Of a DNA stretch of 64,000 bases, positions 42,704-53,953 are shown in pieces (the first letter of the stretch is position 1; each line of letters begins with the position of its first letter). This stretch comes from an uncultured Nocardioides sp. Its GTDB lineage: Bacteria > Actinomycetota > Actinomycetes > Propionibacteriales > Nocardioidaceae. Below the pieces are notes generated by a model that saw nothing but the letters and a program-made list of their open reading frames with translations, did no database searches and was not told where the DNA came from. A program made the translations under genes and the position numbers. The stretch covers positions 992,001 through 1,056,000 of the forward strand of contig NZ_CANKZF010000001.1 in assembly GCF_947488515.1 (NCBI RefSeq), in the 5' to 3' direction.

Positions 42704-44258
42704 TCCCCGAGCCCGGCGAGGGCTTCGTCCGGCTCAGCCCGCTCAAGCTGCTGCTCGATCCCGTCAAGGCCGTCGCGCAGGCGGTCGTGCCCCTGGTCAT
42801 CGCGCTGGTGGGGATCAGCCGGAGCGACACGAAGTTCTGGCCGATCATCCTCCCGCTCGTCGTGCTGGGCCCGCTCGTCCTCGGCGCCCTGCCATGGCTG
42901 ACCACTCACTACCGCCTGACCGGCACCCAGATCCAGGTGCGCAGCGGCATCCTCAACAAGAAGACGTCGACCGCGCCGCTGGACCGCGTGCGCAGCGTCG
43001 ACCTCGAGGCGTCCCTGCTCCACCGCATCCTGGGCCTGCAGAAGGTGCAGATCGGCACGGGGGTCGACGACGACCGCATCACGCTCGACGCCCTCGCCGC
43101 CGCCGACGCCCAGGCACTGCGTACGACGCTGCTGACGCGGCGCGCCGTCGCGGAGCAGGCCGCGCCGGCAACCATGGGCCGGCCCGACGGCCTGTCGCCC
43201 GACCAGCCCGACCAGCCCGACCAGCTCGCCCAGCCCGACGGGTCCGACCGCCCCGTGGTCCCGGCTCCCCTGCCCGCGCCGGCGGTGCCGCTCGCGCGGA
43301 TCGACTGGTCCTGGCTGCGGTTCGCGCCGTTCAGCCTCGGCCGGCTGGTGCTGCTGTTCGGCGGGCTCGGGGTGCTGTCGCAGTTCGCCGACGACCTCCC
43401 CATCTGGAACCAGGAGACGGCCACCTCGGCGTGGCAGTGGCTCACCCAGTTCGCTGTCGCCGCCATCGTGCTGGTCCTCTCCGTCAGCGCACTGGCCCTG
43501 TGGCTGGTCGTCTCCGTCGCCGGCTACGTCCTGCAGTGGTGGGGCTTCCGGCTCGTGCGCGAGCACGGCTCGCTCCACCTCACCTCCGGGCTGGTGACGA
43601 CACGGTCCATCACCGTGGAGGAGGCGAAGGTCCGCGGCGTCGAGATGACCGAGCCGGTGCTGATGCGGCTCGTCGGGGGCGCCGAGCTCTCCACCCTGGC
43701 CACCGGCGTGGAGGACGGCGTCACGCAGGTGCTGCCGCCGTGCCCGCGCGGGGTCGCGGTCGCGGTCGGCGAGGCCGTCCTCGAGCGTCCCGGCCCGCTG
43801 ATCGGTCGGCTCGTGGAGCACGGCCCCCGGGCCCGGCGCCGCGCGTGGTTCCGCCAGCTCCGCAACGCGCTCGACGTCATCGTGCTGTTCGCGGTCGCCT
43901 GGTGGTGGTTCGACCTGACCTGGTGGTGGCTCGCCGCCATCGGCGCCGCGCTGCTCGCCCTCGCCGCTGCAGCGGGCGAGGCGTCGTACCGCCACCTCGG
44001 GCACGACCTCGCCGGTGCGCACCTCGTCGCCGGGGGCGGCACCTTCGCCCGCATCCGCACCGTGCTCGAGACCGACGGCATCATCGGCTGGGTCGTCTCG
44101 CAGTCGTGGTGGCAGCGCCGCGCCGGGCTCGTCGACCTGACCGCCACGACTGCAGCGGGCACCGAGCGGGTGCTGGTGCGCGACGTACGCCTGGACGTGG
44201 CCGTGGCGCTGGCCGACCGCGCGACGCCCGGGCTGCTCACCGACTTCCTGGACCGCGT

Positions 44259-44262
<4 letters not shown>
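42700..44262 (+). CDS. Bacterial PH-domain membrane protein (YdbT-like)
   Basis: A 520-residue partner of the preceding gene. It has a cytoplasmic start, two helices, then a PH domain with the core TAPLDRVRSVDLEASLLHRILG and IGTGVDDDRITLDAL. A Pro/Asp/Gln-rich spacer (three DQP-like units) follows. Another pair of helices leads to a second PH copy (VTTRSITVEEAKVRGVEMTE). Further helices rich in Trp (AWWWFDLTWWWLAAIG) precede a third PH-like end. The GTG start at 42700 overlaps the previous stop (GTGA). Its 3' end overlaps the convergent acyl-CoA dehydrogenase by 4 bases (CTAG). Confidence 0.88.
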
Positions 44263-46070
<1,808 letters not shown>

Positions 46071-46128
46071 GCGCCGACGCTACCCGGAGGCGACCGGGGA
46101 TCCGGCGCGGCGGTCCGGACGGGCCGAA

Positions 46129-46157
46129 CGCCCCCTCCGCTCGGGACAGAAGGGGCG
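46129..46157. terminator. Weak hairpin downstream of metalloprotease copy 2
   Basis: CGCCCC (46129-46134) can pair with GGGGCG (46152-46157) over a 17-base loop. It is 27 bases beyond the minus-strand stop at 46184. The stem is short, so this is a tentative terminator. Confidence 0.3.
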
Positions 46158-46183
46158 CTCGGGGCTGTCACCAGCCTAGGCGA

Positions 46184-46990
46184 TCAGGAGCCGTAGAGGG
46201 TGGCTGCGCCCTGGCGGTCCGTCGCCGTCATGCTGAGGTTGCTCGAGGTGCCGTTGCACTGGGGGTAGTGCATGATCGACGACGAGTCGTACGGCGTCAG
46301 CGGGCGCCAGTTGTTGTCCTCGAAGCAGGTGCCGGACTCAGGCCGCGTGTGCTCGTGCCGGAAGCCGAGCGTGTGGCCGAGCTCGTGGCCCAGGATGTTG
46401 GCCGGGGTCCACGACCCGGAGGTCCAGATCGAGTCGTCCACCAGCACGTTGCGCGAGCGCTTGGGCGAGCTGGGGAAGAAGGCGCGGGCGATGTACTGCG
46501 AGGTCTGCACAGGCTCGACCGAGAACAGCACGCTGTTGTTGCGCGTCGTGCAGTTGGCGTCCTGCGAGGGCACGTAGACGAAGTTGATCTTCGACGACGC
46601 CGCCTCCCAGAGACCGGCGCCACCGTTCATCGCGTTGACGATGTCGGCCTTGCGGGTGCCGAACTTGCTGCTGACGCAGTAGGTCAGGTTGCCGACCTGC
46701 GAGGTCGACCACTTGTCGTCGGCGCCGCCGACCGTGTTGACGATCAGTCCGTCGGTCTGGGTCTCCGGGCCGACGAGCTTGTCGTAGAACTCGCGGAGTT
46801 GACCGGTGTCGGAGACGGGCTCGTCACCGTTGACGATGTACTGCTGGTCCGCGTCCTTGAACGTGGATGCGTGGAACTCCGAGAACGTCGGGATCTCCGA
46901 GTCCGTGGCGGCCAGTGCCGGTGAGGCGAGGGCCGCGCCGAGGAGTGCTGCGGAGCTGAGGGCGATCGCCCCGAGTCGACTGCGCTGCAT
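46184..46990 (-). CDS. Secreted zinc metalloprotease, HExxHxxGxxHE type (copy 2)
   Basis: A 268-residue paralogue of the protein at 41179. The signal peptide is LGAIALSSAALLGAALA, with cleavage at ALA-ATD near residue 27. A propeptide-like stretch (IPTFSEFHASTFKDADQQY, VNGDEPVSD) precedes the catalytic core. The zinc motif HELGHTLGFRHEHTRP starts near residue 202, with the Met-turn SIMHYPQC. ATG 46990 follows GGAGAG. The longer frame upstream is less likely because the signal peptide begins at MQRSRLG. The 5' flank is unusually long and carries a duplicated GTAAAGAGTT box. Confidence 0.88.
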   Translation of the reverse strand: MQRSRLGAIALSSAALLGAALASPALAATDSEIPTFSEFHASTFKDADQQYIVNGDEPVSDTGQLREFYDKLVGPETQTDGLIVNTVGGADDKWSTSQVGNLTYCVSSKFGTRKADIVNAMNGGAGLWEAASSKINFVYVPSQDANCTTRNNSVLFSVEPVQTSQYIARAFFPSSPKRSRNVLVDDSIWTSGSWTPANILGHELGHTLGFRHEHTRPESGTCFEDNNWRPLTPYDSSSIMHYPQCNGTSSNLSMTATDRQGAATLYGS

Positions 46991-47164
46991 GTGGGTTCTT
47001 CTCTCCTGATGGGGGGGATTGGCACACGCCATCTCGGAGTCCTGAGCAGCATCGGACATGACCTGGAGCTGAGGTGGTCAGCGTCCGACAAGGGTGGAGC
47101 AGGGTTTGCACGAGTTCCCGAGACAGGTGCGTGCCGATGAACTTCCCCCACGAGGCCCCGATCT

Positions 47165-47193
47165 GTAAAGAGTTTCCTGCGTAAAGAGTTCCT
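47165..47193. repeat. Duplicated GTAAAGAGTT(T)CCT box upstream of metalloprotease copy 2
   Basis: GTAAAGAGTTTCCT (47165-47178) and GTAAAGAGTTCCT (47181-47193) repeat with a 16-base period in an A/T-richer patch. It is about 175-205 bases upstream of the protease ATG (minus strand) and about 45 bases before xthA. It could be a pair of regulator sites for either gene. Confidence 0.5.
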
Positions 47194-47238
47194 CGCCCCA
47201 CGGCATGCGCCACGAACTGCCTTCCTTAGGGTGGACGG

Positions 47239-48018
47239 GTGCGCATCGCGACCTGGAACGTCAACTCCCTCCGCTCCCGCATCGACCGCGTCGAGGCGTT
47301 CGTGCAGCGGCACGACATCGACGTGCTCGCCCTGCAGGAGACCAAGGCCAGAGAGGACCAGCTGCCGCTGATGGGCCTGCAGGCCCTCGGCTACGACGTC
47401 GCCGTCGCCGGGCTGAACCAGTGGAACGGCGTCGCGCTGCTGTCGCGCGTCGGCCTCGAGGACGTCGAGGTCGGCTTCCCCGACATGCCCGGGTGGGGCG
47501 ACCCCGTGGCCGCCGAGTCGCGCGCGATCGGCGCCACCTGCGGCGGGGTGCGCATCTGGTCGCTCTACATCCCCAACGGCCGCAAGCCCGACGACCCGCA
47601 CTACGCCTACAAGCTCGACTGGCTGGCCCGGCTGCGCGCGACCGCGAACGGCTGGCTCGACGGCGAGACCGCGCTCGTCGGCGACTGGAACATCTGCCCG
47701 ACCGACGACGACGTCTTCGACGTCAAGCAGTTCGCGAAGTCGACCCACGTGACGCCGCCGGAGCGGGCCGCCTTCCAGGGTTTCCTCGACGACGGCTACG
47801 CCGAGGTGACCCGCGCCCACGACGCCGGCTACACCTACTGGGACTACTACCGCCAGCGCTTCGAGCGCGACCGCGGGCTCAAGATCGACTTCGTCCTCGC
47901 CTCCCCCACGCTCGCCTCGCGGGTCAGCGGCGCCTTCATCGACCGCGACGAGCGCGACCCCGCGCAGGGCACGGGCTCGCCGTCGGACCACGCACCGGTC
48001 GTCGTCGACCTCGACTGA
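47239..48018 (+). CDS. xthA: Exodeoxyribonuclease III
   Basis: A 259-residue AP endonuclease/3'-5' exonuclease of the exonuclease-endonuclease-phosphatase fold. The start RIATWNVNSLRSRIDRV and LALQETKARE supply the first metal ligands. LVGDWNICPTDDDVFD and the C-terminal SPSDHAPVVVDLD hold the catalytic Asp/Asn and His. It repairs abasic sites. The start is GTG 47239. It is convergent with the MFS gene, with only 4 bases between the stops. Confidence 0.96.
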   Translation: MRIATWNVNSLRSRIDRVEAFVQRHDIDVLALQETKAREDQLPLMGLQALGYDVAVAGLNQWNGVALLSRVGLEDVEVGFPDMPGWGDPVAAESRAIGATCGGVRIWSLYIPNGRKPDDPHYAYKLDWLARLRATANGWLDGETALVGDWNICPTDDDVFDVKQFAKSTHVTPPERAAFQGFLDDGYAEVTRAHDAGYTYWDYYRQRFERDRGLKIDFVLASPTLASRVSGAFIDRDERDPAQGTGSPSDHAPVVVDLD

Positions 48019-48022
48019 GGGC

Positions 48023-49333
48023 TCACATCACGCCGGCGGTCGGCGCTGCCACGGCGGGCTGCGGCGTGCGCCGGATGGCGTACGACATCAGCGCGGCGAG
48101 GGCGCAGAGACCGGCCGCGGCGTAGAAGGCGGGGTCGTAGCCGCCGGTGACGTCGCGGACCACGCCGGCGGCCGTTGCCGCGACGGCCGCGCCCACCTGG
48201 TGGCTGGCGAAGACCCAGCCGAACACGATCGGGCCGGACGCCGCGCCGAACCACTCCCGGCACAGCGCCACAGTGGGCGGCACGGTCGCGACCCAGTCGA
48301 GCCCGTAGACGATGATGAAGACCCACATGCTGGGCTCCACGTGCGGCGACATCAGGGCGGGCAGCGCCATCAGGCCGACCCCGCGCAGCACGTAGTAGCC
48401 CACCAGCAGCAGCCGCGGGTCGACCTTGTCGGTGAGCCAGCCCGAGGCGATCGTGCCGACGACGTCGAAGATGCCGACGACCGCGAGCAGCGAGGCGGCG
48501 GTGGTGGCCGGCATGCCGTGGTCGTGGGCCGCAGGGACGAAGTGCGTGGCGATGAGGCCGTTGGTCGTCATCCCGCAGATGGCGAACCCGCCAGAGAGGA
48601 GCCAGAAGGTCCGGCTGCGGGCGGCGTCGCGCAGCACCGCGAGGGCGCGACCCGCGCTGGAGCCGACCTGCTGGTGGGGCGGCGGGCCGGGGTCGGCCTC
48701 GGTCGCGCCGAACGCCTGCAGCCCGAGGTCGGCCGGGTGGTTGCGGAGGAGCAGGAGCACCAGCGGCACGACGGCGAGGGCGGCCGCGGCGGCCAGCAGT
48801 GCCGCCGTACGCCAGCCGTGGTGGGTGGCCAGCCAGGCCACCACCGGCAGGAAGATCAGCTGGCCGGTGGCGTTGCCGGCGGTGAGGATGCCGCTGACCA
48901 GTCCGCGGCGGGCGACGAACCAGCGGCTGGTGATCGTGGCGACGAAGGCCATCGACATCGAGCCCGTACCGATGCCGACGAGCAGGCCCCAGCACAGGAT
49001 GAGCTGCCAGGGCTCGGACATGGTGACCGTCAGGCCGCTGCCGACCGCGACCATCAGCAGCGCGAACGTGACGACCGGCCGGACGCCGAAACGGTCCATC
49101 AGGGCCGCGGCAAAGGGCGAGATCAGCCCGAAGAGCATGAGGTTGAGCGAGACCGCGGAGCCGATCAGCCCGTGCGACCAGCCGAACTCCTCGTGCAGCG
49201 GCTCGATCAGCACGCCCGGCACGGACCGGAAGGCGGCCGCGCCGACGAGCGTCACGAAGGACACCGCGGCCACCACCCACGCCCAGTGGAGTCGCTGCGG
49301 CCGCCCGAGGGTCGGCTCGGAAGGAGTCGTCAT
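48023..49333 (-). CDS. MFS transporter (monocarboxylate/oxalate-formate antiporter-like)
   Basis: A 436-residue, 12-helix major facilitator. RLHWAWVVAAVSFVTLVGAA starts helix 1, FGWSHGLIGSAVSLNLMLFG is typical of the MCT/OFA group, and FAAALMDRFGVRPVV is the loop 2-3 motif. RRGLVSGILTAGNATGQLIF also fits that group. It may move organic acids. The start is ATG 49333; GTG 49339 is two codons upstream. It is divergent from the GlxA-type regulator across about 76 bases, implying local control. Confidence 0.88.
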   Translation of the reverse strand: MTTPSEPTLGRPQRLHWAWVVAAVSFVTLVGAAAFRSVPGVLIEPLHEEFGWSHGLIGSAVSLNLMLFGLISPFAAALMDRFGVRPVVTFALLMVAVGSGLTVTMSEPWQLILCWGLLVGIGTGSMSMAFVATITSRWFVARRGLVSGILTAGNATGQLIFLPVVAWLATHHGWRTAALLAAAAALAVVPLVLLLLRNHPADLGLQAFGATEADPGPPPHQQVGSSAGRALAVLRDAARSRTFWLLSGGFAICGMTTNGLIATHFVPAAHDHGMPATTAASLLAVVGIFDVVGTIASGWLTDKVDPRLLLVGYYVLRGVGLMALPALMSPHVEPSMWVFIIVYGLDWVATVPPTVALCREWFGAASGPIVFGWVFASHQVGAAVAATAAGVVRDVTGGYDPAFYAAAGLCALAALMSYAIRRTPQPAVAAPTAGVM

Positions 49334-49409
49334 CGTCACCGGGACAGTCTCCCGACAACCGCGCTGTCCGACGAGTGGCCGGAATGCCAACATGTGCAAG
49401 AATCCGGCC

Positions 49410-50408
49410 ATGCCGTCGCCCTCCTCGCCATCGGCCGAGCCGCACCGCGTGGTCGTCCTCGCCGTCGCGCCGGTCATCGGCTACGACCTGACGATCCCGC
49501 CGCAAGTGCTCGGCGAGGCCCGCGACGCCGACGGCAACCCGCTCTACGACGTGGCGGTGGTGACCCTCGACGGGTACCCCGTGGCGGCGACCCGCGGCTA
49601 CGCCATCGCCCCGTCGGCCGGGCCCGAAGCGCTCGCCCGGGCGCAGACCGTGATCGTGCCCGGCACCCAGGTCGCCGGTCCGCGACATGACGCGACGATC
49701 GACGACGACCTCCGCGCCGCGCTGGCCACCGTCCCCGCCGACGCCCGCTGGGTCTCGATCTGCACCGGGGCCTTCGTGCTCGCCGCGGCCGGGATCCTCG
49801 ACGGCCACCGCGCCACGACGCACTGGAAGTACGCCGACGACTTCCGCCGCCTCTACCCCGACATCGCCGTCGACGAGGACGTCCTCTTCACCGACGACGG
49901 CCGGGTGCTCACCTCCGCCGGGCTCAGCGCCGGCATCGACCTCTGCCTCCACCTGGTGCGCAGCGACCACGGCACCGCCGTCGCCAACGCGGTCGCCCGC
50001 CACATGGTGGTGCCCCCGTGGCGCGACGGCGGGCAGGCGCAGTTCATCGAGCGGCACGTCCCGCGGCGCGCCGACGAGACCACCAGCGACGTACGCGCGT
50101 GGGCGCAGGCCCACCTGGACCGGACCCTCGACGTCGCGACCCTCGCCCGGCAGGCGTCGATGAGCGTGCGCACCTTCACCCGGCGCTTCCGGGAGGAGAC
50201 CGGCCAGTCCCCCGGCGCGTGGGTCACCCAGCAGCGGGTCCGGCACGCCCAGCACCTCCTCGAGGCGACCGACCTGACCGTCGACGACGTCGCGACCCGT
50301 GCCGGGATGGGCACCGCCGCCTCGCTGCGCCAGCACCTGCACGCGTCCCTCGGCGTCTCGCCCTCGGCCTACCGGCGTACGTTCCGCGGTGCCCCCACGC
50401 CGGGGTAG
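49410..50408 (+). CDS. GlxA-family AraC-type transcriptional regulator
   Basis: A 332-residue regulator. Residues about 10-190 form a DJ-1/PfpI-like domain (VVVLAVAPVIGYDLTIPPQV, WVSICTGAFVLAAAGIL with Cys in the nucleophile-elbow position). The C-terminal part holds two AraC HTHs (LDVATLARQASMSVRTFTRR, LTVDDVATRAGMGTAASLRQ). ATG 49410 is chosen; ATG 49392 in the same frame would add six residues. A 7-bp inverted repeat GGCCGGA / TCCGGCC (49377-49383, 49403-49409) abuts this start and could be its own operator. It likely controls the divergent MFS gene. Confidence 0.93.
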   Translation: MPSPSSPSAEPHRVVVLAVAPVIGYDLTIPPQVLGEARDADGNPLYDVAVVTLDGYPVAATRGYAIAPSAGPEALARAQTVIVPGTQVAGPRHDATIDDDLRAALATVPADARWVSICTGAFVLAAAGILDGHRATTHWKYADDFRRLYPDIAVDEDVLFTDDGRVLTSAGLSAGIDLCLHLVRSDHGTAVANAVARHMVVPPWRDGGQAQFIERHVPRRADETTSDVRAWAQAHLDRTLDVATLARQASMSVRTFTRRFREETGQSPGAWVTQQRVRHAQHLLEATDLTVDDVATRAGMGTAASLRQHLHASLGVSPSAYRRTFRGAPTPG

Positions 50409-50502
50409 TCCAGCGAGATATGGCTGTCCGGCCGGGGTAGTCCAGTGAGGAATGGCTGCGATCCCCGGGTCTGGGCGACCAATTCTCACTGGACTACCCC
50501 GG
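50400..50502. repeat. Three-copy CCGGGGTAGTCCAGYGAG element (two direct, one inverted)
   Basis: Copy 1 at 50400-50426 (CCGGGGTAGTCCAGCGAG, then ATATGGCTG) overlaps the regulator's stop codon. Copy 2 at 50432-50458 has the same layout (period 32). Copy 3, inverted, is at 50485-50502. Copies 2 and 3 form an 18-bp perfect stem (50432-50449 with 50485-50502), extendable past a bulge, over about 35 bases. This is organised like an extragenic palindromic (REP-like) unit and could also terminate transcription. Confidence 0.8.
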
Positions 50503-50634
50503 GCTGTCAGCGCCGCGTGGTGGGGTGTGCCCCATGTCGAACCTGAGAGCCCGGACGAGGTCCCTCGGCTCACAGCGGCATCGGATCGGATCGGCTGAGG
50601 CCCGGCTGTCGGTGGTCGCCGCCATGCTGGATCC

Positions 50635-51798
50635 ATGGACACCTTCCCCCTCGTGCTGACCCTGGCGGCCGTCCTCGCCGTCGGGCTGGCCCTCGGTGCC
50701 GTGATCGGCGTGCTGTGGGCACGCAGCCGCCCGGGCGACGACACCGCGATCGCCGCGCTGCAGCAGCGGGTCGCCGACCACGCGGTCGTCCAGGACGGGC
50801 TCGAGCGGTTGCAGGACCAGCTGAGCGACCTGGCCCACGACCGCACGGCCTGGCAGGCCCAGCTCCACCAGCAGGTGAGCGACGTACGCCACTCGACCGA
50901 CGTGCTGCGCCAGGAGACCCACACGCTCGCGACCGCCCTGCGCAAGCCGCAGGTGCGCGGGCAGTGGGGCGAGCTCCACCTGCGCCGCACCGTCGAGCTC
51001 GCGGGGCTCGTCGACCACTGCGACTTCGCCGAGCAGACGCGCCTCGACGACGGCCGCCTGCGCCCCGACCTCGTCGTCACCCTCGCCGGCGGACGCACCA
51101 TCGCGGTCGACGCGAAGGCGCCGCTCGCCGCCTTCCTCGACCTCACCGGCGCCGACGACCCCGCCGAGCACGAGCGGGCGCTGACCCGGCTCGGCGAGCA
51201 CGTCCGCAAGCATGTCGCCGACCTGGGCTCCCGGCGCTACTGGGAGGCGTTGACCGGCACCCCGGAGTTCGTGGTGCTGTTCCTCCCGGGCGAGGCGATC
51301 CTCCAGGCCGCGCTGCAGGCCGTGCCCGACCTCGTCGAGCAGGCCGCGGCCCGCAACGTCGTGCTGGCCACCCCCTCCACGCTGATCGCGCTGCTGCGCA
51401 CCGTCGCCCAGGGGTGGCAGCACGAGGTGCTCAACGCCCAGGCGCAGGAGGTGCAGCGGCTCGGGCAGGAGCTGCACGCCCGGCTGGGCTCGATGTCCGG
51501 CCACCTCGACAAGGTGGGCCGCTCGCTCAACGCCAGCGTCGTCGCCTACAACCAGGCGATGGGCTCGCTCGAGGGTCGGGTGCTCGTGTCCGCGCGCCGC
51601 TTCGCCGACCTCGGCGTCACCAACGACCAGCTCGAGGGCCCCCGCCAGGTGGAGACGGTGCCCCGCTCGGCTGCCGCGGCCGAGCTCGATGTCCTCGACG
51701 ACGTCCCGGGCGCGACGGGCGACCCGACGCTCGACGACCTGCTCGACCAGCACCCCGGCTCGGCGCCCGCCGCGGCGCGCCGCGCGCGGGGCGCCTGA
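50635..51798 (+). CDS. rmuC: DNA recombination protein RmuC
   Basis: A 387-residue RmuC. An N-terminal membrane anchor (VLTLAAVLAVGLALGAVIGV) and a coiled coil (about 38-100) precede the nuclease-like core: GQWGELHLRRTVELAGL, RLRPDLVVTLAGGRTIAVDAK, PEFVVLFLPGEAIL and VLATPSTLIALLRTVA. These are standard RmuC blocks. The family limits DNA inversions at short repeats; mechanism unresolved. The C-terminus is Asp/Ala-rich (LDDLLDQHP). It sits 22 bases upstream of a DUF6542 gene. Confidence 0.95.
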   Translation: MDTFPLVLTLAAVLAVGLALGAVIGVLWARSRPGDDTAIAALQQRVADHAVVQDGLERLQDQLSDLAHDRTAWQAQLHQQVSDVRHSTDVLRQETHTLATALRKPQVRGQWGELHLRRTVELAGLVDHCDFAEQTRLDDGRLRPDLVVTLAGGRTIAVDAKAPLAAFLDLTGADDPAEHERALTRLGEHVRKHVADLGSRRYWEALTGTPEFVVLFLPGEAILQAALQAVPDLVEQAAARNVVLATPSTLIALLRTVAQGWQHEVLNAQAQEVQRLGQELHARLGSMSGHLDKVGRSLNASVVAYNQAMGSLEGRVLVSARRFADLGVTNDQLEGPRQVETVPRSAAAAELDVLDDVPGATGDPTLDDLLDQHPGSAPAAARRARGA

Positions 51799-51820
51799 GC
51801 GCGGCCCTAGGTTGAGCCTC

Positions 51821-52261
51821 GTGACACAGGCCGACACGCGGTGGCAGGCCGGGCGTGAGCCGGGCCTGCAGGTGGTGTCCCTGGGCGTCGCCCTCACGCT
51901 GACCGCCGTCGCCCTCGACGTGCTCCTGGTCGGCAGCCTCACGCTGTTCTTCGACCTGTGCTTCGTGGCGCTGTGCCTGGGCCTGGCGGCGCTCGTGCGG
52001 CGCCGGGACTTCTACCTCGTCGCGCTGCTGCCGCCGATCCTGATGGTCGTGGTCTTCGGCTTCGTCGCCGTCGTCGCACGCGACGCGATCGCCGACCCGC
52101 GCGACAGCCTGTTGCAGGCCGTCGTCTCCGGTGTCGCCACCCACGGCGTCGCCCTCTTCGTCGGCTACGCGCTGTGCCTGGGCTGGCTCGGCTGGCGCCT
52201 GCACCGCAAGGGCGACCTCGCCTCCGAGCTCGAGCGCGAGCTGGGTCAGCCGACCGGCTGA
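51821..52261 (+). CDS. DUF6542 membrane protein
   Basis: A 146-residue protein with about four hydrophobic helices (VVSLGVALTLTAVALDVLLV, LTLFFDLCFVALCLGLAALV, FYLVALLPPILMVVVFGFVA and GVALFVGYALCLGWLGW) and a short acidic tail. The pattern fits DUF6542, found next to rmuC in actinobacteria; function unknown. GTG 51821 is chosen; TTG 51812 is possible. It is probably cotranscribed with rmuC. Confidence 0.75.
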   Translation: MTQADTRWQAGREPGLQVVSLGVALTLTAVALDVLLVGSLTLFFDLCFVALCLGLAALVRRRDFYLVALLPPILMVVVFGFVAVVARDAIADPRDSLLQAVVSGVATHGVALFVGYALCLGWLGWRLHRKGDLASELERELGQPTG

Positions 52262-52271
52262 CCCCGGTCGG

Positions 52272-52895
52272 TCACTCCTCGAAGCGCGACACGTCGCCCG
52301 CCCCACGGCGTACGACGACGGGCTCGGCGTCGGACCAGTCGATCACCCACGTGGGCTCGGCAGTGACCTCGCCCGACTCGACCACGATGTCGACGACGTG
52401 GTCGAGGTCCTCCTTGATCTCCCAGCCCATCGTCCTGGCCTCGGTCTCGCCGGGGAGGATCAGCGTGCTGGTGAGGATCGGCTCGCCGAGCTCCTCGAGC
52501 AGGGCACACACGAGCCGGTGGTCGGGGATCCGGACGCCGACGGTGCGCTTCTTCGGGTGCATCAGCCGCTTCGGCACCTCGCCGGTCGCGGGGAGGATGA
52601 ACGTGTAGGGGCCCGGCGTCGCGGCCTTGATGGCGCGGAACGCGTTGTTGTCGACGTGGACGAACTGCCCGAGCTGCGAGAAGTCCTTGCACATCAGCGT
52701 GAAGTGGTGGCGGTCGTCGAGCTCGCGGATCTTGAGGATCCGGTCGCGGCCGTCCCGGTTGCCGAGCTGCGCACCGAGGGCGTAGCCGGAGTCGGTCGGG
52801 TAGGCGATGAGCTGGTCGTCACGCAGCGCCTCGACGACCTGGGAGACGAGCCGCGGCTGCGGGTTGTCCGGGTGGATGTCGAGGTAGCGGGCCAT
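52272..52895 (-). CDS. YciO/Sua5/YrdC-family L-threonylcarbamoyladenylate synthase-like protein
   Basis: A 207-residue YrdC-fold protein. LIAYPTDSGYALGAQLGN is the nucleotide-site entry, and RELDDRHHFTLMCKDFSQL and GPYTFILPATGEVPKRL continue the fold. KRTVGVRIPDHRLVCALLEE follows. The overall phrasing matches the YciO branch more than the essential Sua5/TsaC. It would catalyse or assist threonylcarbamoyl-AMP formation for tRNA t6A; YciO itself is not essential in E. coli. Its ATG lies 12 bases after the ispH stop, so the two may form an operon. Confidence 0.9.
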   Translation of the reverse strand: MARYLDIHPDNPQPRLVSQVVEALRDDQLIAYPTDSGYALGAQLGNRDGRDRILKIRELDDRHHFTLMCKDFSQLGQFVHVDNNAFRAIKAATPGPYTFILPATGEVPKRLMHPKKRTVGVRIPDHRLVCALLEELGEPILTSTLILPGETEARTMGWEIKEDLDHVVDIVVESGEVTAEPTWVIDWSDAEPVVVRRGAGDVSRFEE

Positions 52896-52907
52896 CTCGC
52901 GCTCCCG

Positions 52908-53906
52908 TCAGGCCTTCTGCGCCGCGCGCAGGTCGCGTCGCAGCTCCGGCGGCAGCGCGAAGATCAGCGACTCCTCGGCCGAGTGCACCGCACGGGCGTC
53001 GGGGTAGCCGCGCTCGGAGAGGAAGGCGAGCACGCCCTCGACGAGGTCCTCGGGCACCGACGCGCCGGAGGTGACCGACACGGTCTCGACGCCGTCGAGC
53101 CACGCCTCGTCGATCTCGGTGTGGTCGTCGACGAGGTACGACGCCTTGGCGCCGGCCTCGAGGGCCACCTCGACGAGCCGCACAGAGTTGGAGGAGTTGC
53201 GCGAACCGACCACGATCACCAGGTCGGCGGCCGAGGAGATCTCCTTGACCGCGAGCTGGCGGTTCTGGGTGGCGTAGCAGATGTCGTCGCTCGGCGGGTC
53301 GAGCAGCAGCGGGAACTTCTCCCGGATCGCGGCGACCGTCTCGAGGGTCTCGTCGACGCTGAGCGTGGTCTGCGAGAGCCAGGCCACCTTGGCCGGGTCG
53401 CGGACCTCGATGCGCGCGACGTCGGCCGGGCTCTCGACGAGCTGGATGTGGTCGGGCGCCTCACCCGCCGTGCCCTCGACCTCCTCGTGGCCGGCGTGGC
53501 CGATGAGGAGGATGTCGTAGTCGTCGGAGGCGAACCGCTTCGCCTCGTGGTGGACCTTCGTCACCAGCGGGCAGGTGGCGTCGATCGTCTTCAGGCCGCG
53601 CTCGGCCGCCTGCTCGTGGACCGCCGGCGAGACGCCGTGGGCGGAGAAGACCACCGTCCGGCCCTCGGGCACCTCGTCGAGCTCCTCGACGAAGATCGCG
53701 CCGCGCGACTCGAGGTTGGCCACCACGTGCTTGTTGTGCACGATCTGCTTGCGGACGTAGACCGGGGCGCCGTAGAGGTCGAGTGCCTTCTCGACCGTGA
53801 TCACGGCGCGGTCCACGCCGGCGCAGTAGCCGCGGGGGGCCGCGAGCAGGACGTTCTTGGCGGTCTCGGGGTCGAGGACCGGAGGGAGGCCGAGGTCGGT
53901 GCTCAT
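52908..53906 (-). CDS. ispH: 4-hydroxy-3-methylbut-2-enyl diphosphate reductase
   Basis: A 332-residue IspH. The three iron-sulfur Cys are in [11 protein letters not shown] (Cys 28), [13 protein letters not shown] and [13 protein letters not shown]; the catalytic AHGVSP His lies near residue 91. [13 protein letters not shown] is the C-terminal substrate site. It performs the last step of the MEP isoprenoid pathway, yielding IPP and DMAPP. ATG 53906 is chosen over upstream in-frame codons since homology starts there. It is divergent from xseA, with 47 bases between. Confidence 0.97.
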   Translation of the reverse strand: MSTDLGLPPVLDPETAKNVLLAAPRGYCAGVDRAVITVEKALDLYGAPVYVRKQIVHNKHVVANLESRGAIFVEELDEVPEGRTVVFSAHGVSPAVHEQAAERGLKTIDATCPLVTKVHHEAKRFASDDYDILLIGHAGHEEVEGTAGEAPDHIQLVESPADVARIEVRDPAKVAWLSQTTLSVDETLETVAAIREKFPLLLDPPSDDICYATQNRQLAVKEISSAADLVIVVGSRNSSNSVRLVEVALEAGAKASYLVDDHTEIDEAWLDGVETVSVTSGASVPEDLVEGVLAFLSERGYPDARAVHSAEESLIFALPPELRRDLRAAQKA

Positions 53907-53953
53907 GGGCCCGAGTCTACGGGCGTGTCCGCGCCCTCCCCTATCCTCGCCGC

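Noticed and set aside
49385..49399. TGCCAACATGTGCAA as a palindromic operator for the GlxA-type regulator
   Set aside because: Only the central ACATGT is symmetric; the outer 7-bp GGCCGGA/TCCGGCC repeat is a better candidate and is noted with the gene.
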